Assembly: GCF_018119405.1 (NCBI RefSeq)
Contig: NZ_JAGPWC010000001.1
Span: forward strand, 124,001 to 188,000
Reading direction: 5' to 3'
Length of the DNA: 64,000 bases
From: Massilia sp. ST3
GTDB taxonomy: Bacteria; Pseudomonadota; Gammaproteobacteria; Burkholderiales; Burkholderiaceae_D
Shown here: in pieces, positions 60,431 through 64,000 of the stretch
Layout of the letters: each line of letters begins with the position of its first letter
How positions within the stretch are numbered: position 1 is the first letter of the stretch
Made by a program: the position numbers and the translations under genes
The notes under the pieces: generated by a model
What the model was told of the DNA's origin: nothing
The model's database searches: none
What the model saw: the letters and a program-made list of their open reading frames with translations, nothing else

Positions 60431-60823
60431 ATGACACACCCGGATATCCCGGAGGACCTGCGGCGCTTCGTCTTGACGAGCGTGCCCTCCGTGCCGTTCC
60501 TGGAAGCCCTGCTGCTGTTGCGCGCCTCACCCGGCCAGCAATGGGACGGCACGGCGCTGGCCGAACGGCTCTACATCCGCGAGAAGGTTGCGCAGGGCCT
60601 GCTCGACGACCTGTGCACCGCAGGCATGGCGCGCCGCTGCGACGCGCCGGCCGAGCATGCCTATTGCTATGCGCCCGCCACCGAGGCGCTGCGCGAACTG
60701 GTCGACCGCCTTGCCGAACTCTACGCCAAGCACCTGGTGGAAGTGACCCACCTGATCCATTCCACCCTCGACCGGAAGGCGCAGAAGTTCGCCGATGCCT
60801 TCCGCTTGCGAAAGGACGCCTGA
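60431..60823 (+). CDS. small winged-helix-like regulatory protein
   Basis: 130 residues. FLEALLLLRASPGQQWDGTALAERLYIREKVAQGLLDDLCTAGMA reads as a winged helix-turn-helix, followed by a wing-like segment and a long C-terminal helix LREL-DRLAELYAKHLVEVTHLIHS. No ligand domain. The ribosome site is weak. It precedes two membrane protein genes on the same strand with a one-base gap, so it may regulate that cassette or be an HTH-type adaptor. Recognisable only at fold level. Confidence 0.7.
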   Translation: MTHPDIPEDLRRFVLTSVPSVPFLEALLLLRASPGQQWDGTALAERLYIREKVAQGLLDDLCTAGMARRCDAPAEHAYCYAPATEALRELVDRLAELYAKHLVEVTHLIHSTLDRKAQKFADAFRLRKDA

Positions 60824-60824
60824 A

Positions 60825-61082
60825 ATGGGCGAGATCATCTACACCCTCTGCATCCTGACCTCGCTGGCTTGCGCCTGGCTGCTGTTCAGCAGCTACCGGC
60901 GCACGCGCTACCGGCTGCTGTTCTGGAGCGGGTCCTGTTTCGCGGTAATGACCGTGAATAACCTGTTCCTCTTGCTGGACAAGGTCGTTTTCCCGAATGT
61001 CGATTTCATGCTGCCGCGCCTGATCAGCGCCCTGCTGGCCTGCCTGCTCCTCTTGTATGGTTTGATCTACGAAAATGATTGA
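60825..61082 (+). CDS. small membrane protein, DUF5985-like, first copy
   Basis: 85 residues with about three hydrophobic helices (LCILTSLACAWLLFSSY; CFAVMTVNNLFLLL; LISALLACLLLLYGLIY). Start ATG at 60825 has AAGGA nine bases before. It is followed by a related protein overlapping by eight bases (ATGATTGA). The family has no known function. Confidence 0.72.
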   Translation: MGEIIYTLCILTSLACAWLLFSSYRRTRYRLLFWSGSCFAVMTVNNLFLLLDKVVFPNVDFMLPRLISALLACLLLLYGLIYEND

Positions 61083-61356
61083 CCCTCTGAACGACCTCCT
61101 CAGCGGCGCGATCGCGATGGCTTCGCTGACCATCGCCCTGTTCTTCATCCGCTTCTGGCGCAGCTCGGCCGACCGCTTCTTCCTGTGGTTCGCGCTGTCC
61201 TTCGCGATCCAGGGCGCGCACCGGCTGTACGCGGTGCTGCGCGACCAGGGCGGCGAGGATTCGCCCTTGCATTACCTGATCCGCCTGCTGGCCTACGGCC
61301 TGATCCTATGGGCGATCCTGGAGAAGAACCTGCCGCAGAAGGACAAGCGCAGATAG
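61075..61356 (+). CDS. small membrane protein, DUF5985-like, second copy
   Basis: 93 residues with three hydrophobic helices (MASLTIALFFIRFW; FFLWFALSFAIQGAHRLY; LIRLLAYGLILWAILE) and a basic end. It overlaps the preceding gene by eight bases and shares its FFIRFWRSS-DRFFLWFA-type spacing, consistent with paralogy. Together with the wHTH gene at 60431 it forms a three-gene cassette of unknown function. Confidence 0.72.
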   Translation: MIDPLNDLLSGAIAMASLTIALFFIRFWRSSADRFFLWFALSFAIQGAHRLYAVLRDQGGEDSPLHYLIRLLAYGLILWAILEKNLPQKDKRR

Positions 61357-61422
61357 CGTGCGCCCGGGGCCTGGGGGCTGGGAGATAATCAGAGCCATCC
61401 GAAACGATTCCAGGAGGACAGC

Positions 61423-61692
61423 ATGGCCGAATCCAAACAGCCCTCGAACCCGCCTTCCAAGGACGGGGCGTCCGTGAACCGCGGCGGCGAGGACCAGCGT
61501 TCCGAGAACCTGCTGCCCGGCGAGGGCGGCGCCGAGGACGGACGCTTCGACGTGGCCGAGGAAGTCAGCCTCGACCAGCATTCCGACGAGGCCCGCCGCG
61601 TGGGCCAGGCGCCCAACAATGGCATCGCCGACGCCATCCCCGAAGGCCTCAAGACGCCGGTACCGGCCCAGCAGGTGCCCGACAAGCCTTGA
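61423..61692 (+). CDS. disordered acidic small protein
   Basis: 89 residues, start after CCAGGAGG. Hydrophilic, rich in Glu, Gly, Asp and Pro with no secondary-structure pattern (MAESKQPSNPPSKDG to PVPAQQVPDKP). No signal peptide. Similar in character, though not in sequence, to the protein at 31329. Function unknown. Confidence 0.6.
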   Translation: MAESKQPSNPPSKDGASVNRGGEDQRSENLLPGEGGAEDGRFDVAEEVSLDQHSDEARRVGQAPNNGIADAIPEGLKTPVPAQQVPDKP

Positions 61693-61750
61693 ACCCTATC
61701 CCGCGCACCGTCCTGGTGCGCGGAGCCTGCCGTACGATCCTTCCCCCTCT

Positions 61751-62608
61751 TTACGACATCGATACGCCCATGCGCAGGCCTTCGATGGTATGCGCCTGGT
61801 AGATCGCTTCGAGCTGGTCGACCACGCGGGTGTTCAGGTGACGCGCCACCTCCAGCGGCAGGCTGGCATGGAAGGCGCGCGACATCTGCAGGTCGTGCTT
61901 GACCAGGCTGGTGCAGTCGGGCGCCTCCGCGCCCACGACCAGCACCGGCCGCGAGCGGTTCGAGCGATTGGCGGTGCCGCGGTGGATGGTCAGGGCCGAA
62001 CGCGCCGAGATGTCGCCCGCCTGTGGCAGCTTGCGCTGGGCGCGCTCCTCGTAGCGGGCCCAGGTCCCCTGCGGCGGGAACATCGGGTCGCCACCAGTCA
62101 GGTCGTCCCACTGGGTCCCGGGCGCGATCTCGAAGGGACCCATGTCCTCGGTGACGTCGACCGTCGTGATGTTGAACGCCAGCGAGCTCAGGCGCCGGCC
62201 CACCAGGGTCTCGGGCGGCGAGGCGAAATCCCGGTGCCAGGGCTGGTGCATGGCGCCCGGCCCCGGCACGTCGAAGCCCACCTCCACGATCTTGTAGTCG
62301 GGCCCCAGCACCGCGCGGCACACCGACACCACCCAGGGATGGGTGACGATGTCGAGGAAGCCCGACAGGCGTTCCGGATGGACCTCGACGTAGTAGCGGT
62401 TCGGCCCGCGCTCGAGCGCCCCGCCGGGGCGGCCGCGCGCCTCGTCGAACAGCATCGCGATGTCGGCGCCCAGGCGCTCGACCCAGGCGCGCTCGAAGGC
62501 GCCGCGGCAGGCGATGATGCCGTCGCCGTACAGGCCGCCCATGATCCGCGACACGTCGACCTGTTCGACGGTGGGGACGCCAGCCCCGGCTGTTTTGCTT
62601 GCTTCCAT
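61751..62608 (-). CDS. PhyH-family Fe(II)/2-oxoglutarate dioxygenase
   Basis: 285 residues. The metal-binding facial triad is visible: His and Asp in QPWHRDFASPP and the distal His in LTIHRGTANRSN, with the 2-oxoglutarate-binding Arg just after it (NRSRPVLV). This matches phytanoyl-CoA-hydroxylase-like oxygenases, which hydroxylate small metabolites such as ectoine, proline or fatty-acyl compounds. AAAGGAG precedes the ATG at 62608. Isolated gene; the substrate cannot be told. Confidence 0.86.
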   Translation of the reverse strand: MEASKTAGAGVPTVEQVDVSRIMGGLYGDGIIACRGAFERAWVERLGADIAMLFDEARGRPGGALERGPNRYYVEVHPERLSGFLDIVTHPWVVSVCRAVLGPDYKIVEVGFDVPGPGAMHQPWHRDFASPPETLVGRRLSSLAFNITTVDVTEDMGPFEIAPGTQWDDLTGGDPMFPPQGTWARYEERAQRKLPQAGDISARSALTIHRGTANRSNRSRPVLVVGAEAPDCTSLVKHDLQMSRAFHASLPLEVARHLNTRVVDQLEAIYQAHTIEGLRMGVSMS

Positions 62609-62724
62609 GCTTTTCTCCTTTCAGTCCTGCTGCGCCTTGGCACGAAAAAGATACTACCGGCAAAGCATGATCCGGGGCGCACCGGCCGCCGGCGCCATGC
62701 GGCGCGGGTGGCGGAAAAGAGACG

Positions 62725-62753
62725 TTGACAGCAGGTGGACACCCGCTTAGATT
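62725..62753 (+). promoter_or_regulatory. sigma-70 promoter of the PAS sensor gene
   Basis: TTGACA (62725-62730), a 17-base spacer and TAGATT (62748-62753) form a strong promoter for the plus-strand gene at 62877, giving a leader of about 115 bases. Confidence 0.7.
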
Positions 62754-62841
62754 GTCGAAGAGACCACTATTTCGCTGCCGGTCCGCATGGGCCGGCGCCG
62801 CCAACGCCTACATGACCGAAGCCCCTCCCCGCCCGCCAGTT

Positions 62842-62859
62842 CGTGCACGCGCGTGCACG
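62842..62859 (+). promoter_or_regulatory. 18-bp perfect palindrome in the leader of the PAS sensor gene
   Basis: CGTGCACGCGCGTGCACG is a perfect palindrome made of two CGTGCACG units. It lies 17 bases before the ATG, just ahead of the ribosome site GAAGGA, so a bound protein or an RNA hairpin could block translation or transcription. Confidence 0.5.
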
Positions 62860-62876
62860 CCGATCGAAGGACGCGG

Positions 62877-64000
62877 ATGCTGAGCGCCGGCGTCCATCCC
62901 ACCGTCCTATTCATCTGCAACCTGCCCGTGGTGGACCCGGTAGTGCTGCAGGTATCGAACGAACTCGGGCAGGCGATCGTACGCGTCCAGACCGCTGCCG
63001 AAGGGCTGGCCCAGGCCAGGAACCACGATTTCGCGCTGATCCTGGCCGGCTATGCGGGCGATGCGGCGATGCTGCTCAACACGATCCGCCTGATGCGCGC
63101 CAACCTGCGTTCGCAGCATACGCCGATCGTGGCGCTCGGCCTGCCCGCGCCCGGCGCCGAAGCCGATCCGCCGCCGGTCGAGGCCTTGTACGAGGCGGGC
63201 GCCATCGCGGTGCTGCATGCGCCGCTCTCCCCGGCCATCCTCAAGGCCAAGGCGCGCTTCTACATCGACGCCTTCCGCAGCATGGCCGAACGCCAGCGCG
63301 CCGAATCCGACCTGATGGACACCCGCGCGCGCCTCGAGACCATCATCGCCGCTGCCGAGCTGGCGGTGTGGAGCTGGGACATCGCCCTGGATCGCGTCAG
63401 CGCCGATACGCGCATGGCGGTCCTGTTCGGGATCGATCCGGCGCTGGCCGAGAGCGCGCCGCTGGCGGCCTACCTGGCGGCCCTGCATCCGGACGACGTG
63501 CCGCTGATCCAGGCGCGCCTGGCGGAGGCGGCCAGCCAGGGCGGGGGCTACGACGCCACCTTCCGCATCCGGCTGCCGGGCGGCGCCTGGCGCTGGGCCA
63601 TCGCGCGCGGCCACGTCGACCAGGATGCGCGCGGCGCGGCCGTGCGCATCCGTGGCGTGGTGATCGACGCCACCCGCCAGATCGAGGTCGAGCAGCAGCT
63701 GCGCGTGACCGAGGAGCGCTACCGCACCCTGTTCGATTCCATCGACGAAGGCCTGTGCGTGATCGAGATGCTGTACGACAGCAAGGGCCAGCCGGCCGAC
63801 TACCGCTTCCTGGAAGCCAATCCGGCCTTCGTCAAGCACACCGGCCTGCGCGACGCCGTCGGCCGCACCATGCGCCAGCTCGCGCCGCGCCACGAGTCGC
63901 ACTGGTTCGAGATCTACGGCCGGGTGGCCGAGAGCGGCGAACCGGTGCGCTTCGTGAACGAGGCGCGCGAGCTTGGGCGCTGGTACGACGTCTACGCCAC
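62877..64000 (+). CDS. pseudo-receiver + multi-PAS signalling protein, N-terminal part
   Basis: 374 codons are open to the right edge. ATG at 62877 follows GAAGGA. Residues 1-125 have the alternating strand/helix pattern of a response-regulator receiver (TVLFICNLPVV; ALILAGYAG; PIVALGLP; AIAVLHAPLSP), but the acidic phosphorylation pocket is absent (strand 1 ends CNLPVVD, strand 3 ends LAGYAG), so it is a pseudo-receiver. Then come a PAS domain (about 155-275, ARLETIIAAAELAVWSWDI, then a PAC end GVVIDATRQIEVEQQL) and a second PAS (about 280 onward, RYRTLFDSIDEGLCVIEMLYD). The output domain (kinase or GGDEF) is outside the window. Confidence 0.8.
   Translation, partial: MLSAGVHPTVLFICNLPVVDPVVLQVSNELGQAIVRVQTAAEGLAQARNHDFALILAGYAGDAAMLLNTIRLMRANLRSQHTPIVALGLPAPGAEADPPPVEALYEAGAIAVLHAPLSPAILKAKARFYIDAFRSMAERQRAESDLMDTRARLETIIAAAELAVWSWDIALDRVSADTRMAVLFGIDPALAESAPLAAYLAALHPDDVPLIQARLAEAASQGGGYDATFRIRLPGGAWRWAIARGHVDQDARGAAVRIRGVVIDATRQIEVEQQLRVTEERYRTLFDSIDEGLCVIEMLYDSKGQPADYRFLEANPAFVKHTGLRDAVGRTMRQLAPRHESHWFEIYGRVAESGEPVRFVNEARELGRWYDVYA

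Overview
The window looks like the chromosome of a Massilia/Telluria-type soil betaproteobacterium (Oxalobacteraceae). This is inferred from very high GC with strong third-position GC, a YbiT-type ABC-F protein, a QueE with the extended cluster loop known from Burkholderia, a PEP-CTERM protein, two HAF-repeat proteins, several GGDEF proteins and a rich set of secreted glycoside hydrolases. No rRNA, tRNA or CRISPR array was seen.

Bases 1-17.6 kb are a polysaccharide-utilisation region. A minus-strand run of six genes (12886 down to 534) encodes a TonB-dependent receptor, a GH31 alpha-xylosidase-like enzyme, a sodium/sugar symporter, a GH3 enzyme, a membrane-anchored AraC-type regulator and a GH39 beta-xylosidase. 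A GH43 enzyme, a GH16 endo-glucanase with a probable CBM56, and the tail of an SGNH (CE2-like) esterase flank it. The parts fit outer-membrane import and trimming of xylose-decorated oligosaccharides plus beta-1,3-glucan attack. LacI-family-type operators stand before the TonB receptor and the GH16 gene, but no LacI gene is in the window.

Bases 17.7-31.7 kb are more accessory: an Rrf2 regulator behind an array of dyad repeats, a MITE-like element, a TPR-GGDEF protein, two HAF-repeat proteins flanking a PP2C-like phosphatase, an NfeD protease-slipin pair, a lone tyrosine recombinase under a near-perfect LexA box, a DUF411 protein and a disordered small protein.

Bases 31.7-49.3 kb are mostly housekeeping. 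They hold NAD genes (pnuC, nadB, a sirtuin, and nadC-nadA coupled to a small membrane protein), an ABC-F ATPase, a PEP-CTERM protein whose end lies in a second copy of the repeat element, a tightly overlapped FAD oxidase / LD-carboxypeptidase / hydrolase group, and tadA-queD-queE (tRNA wobble-base modification).

Bases 49.4-64 kb are signalling and stress genes: a degenerate histidine-kinase-like protein lacking its phospho-acceptor His, a PAS-GGDEF cyclase, a large M16 peptidase, and a three-gene stress operon built from GSP17M-like, DUF2382 and an unusual ~86-residue repeat (five and two copies). They are followed by a secreted nuclease with a small partner, a wHTH plus two DUF5985-like membrane proteins, a PhyH dioxygenase and a truncated pseudo-receiver/PAS protein at the right edge.
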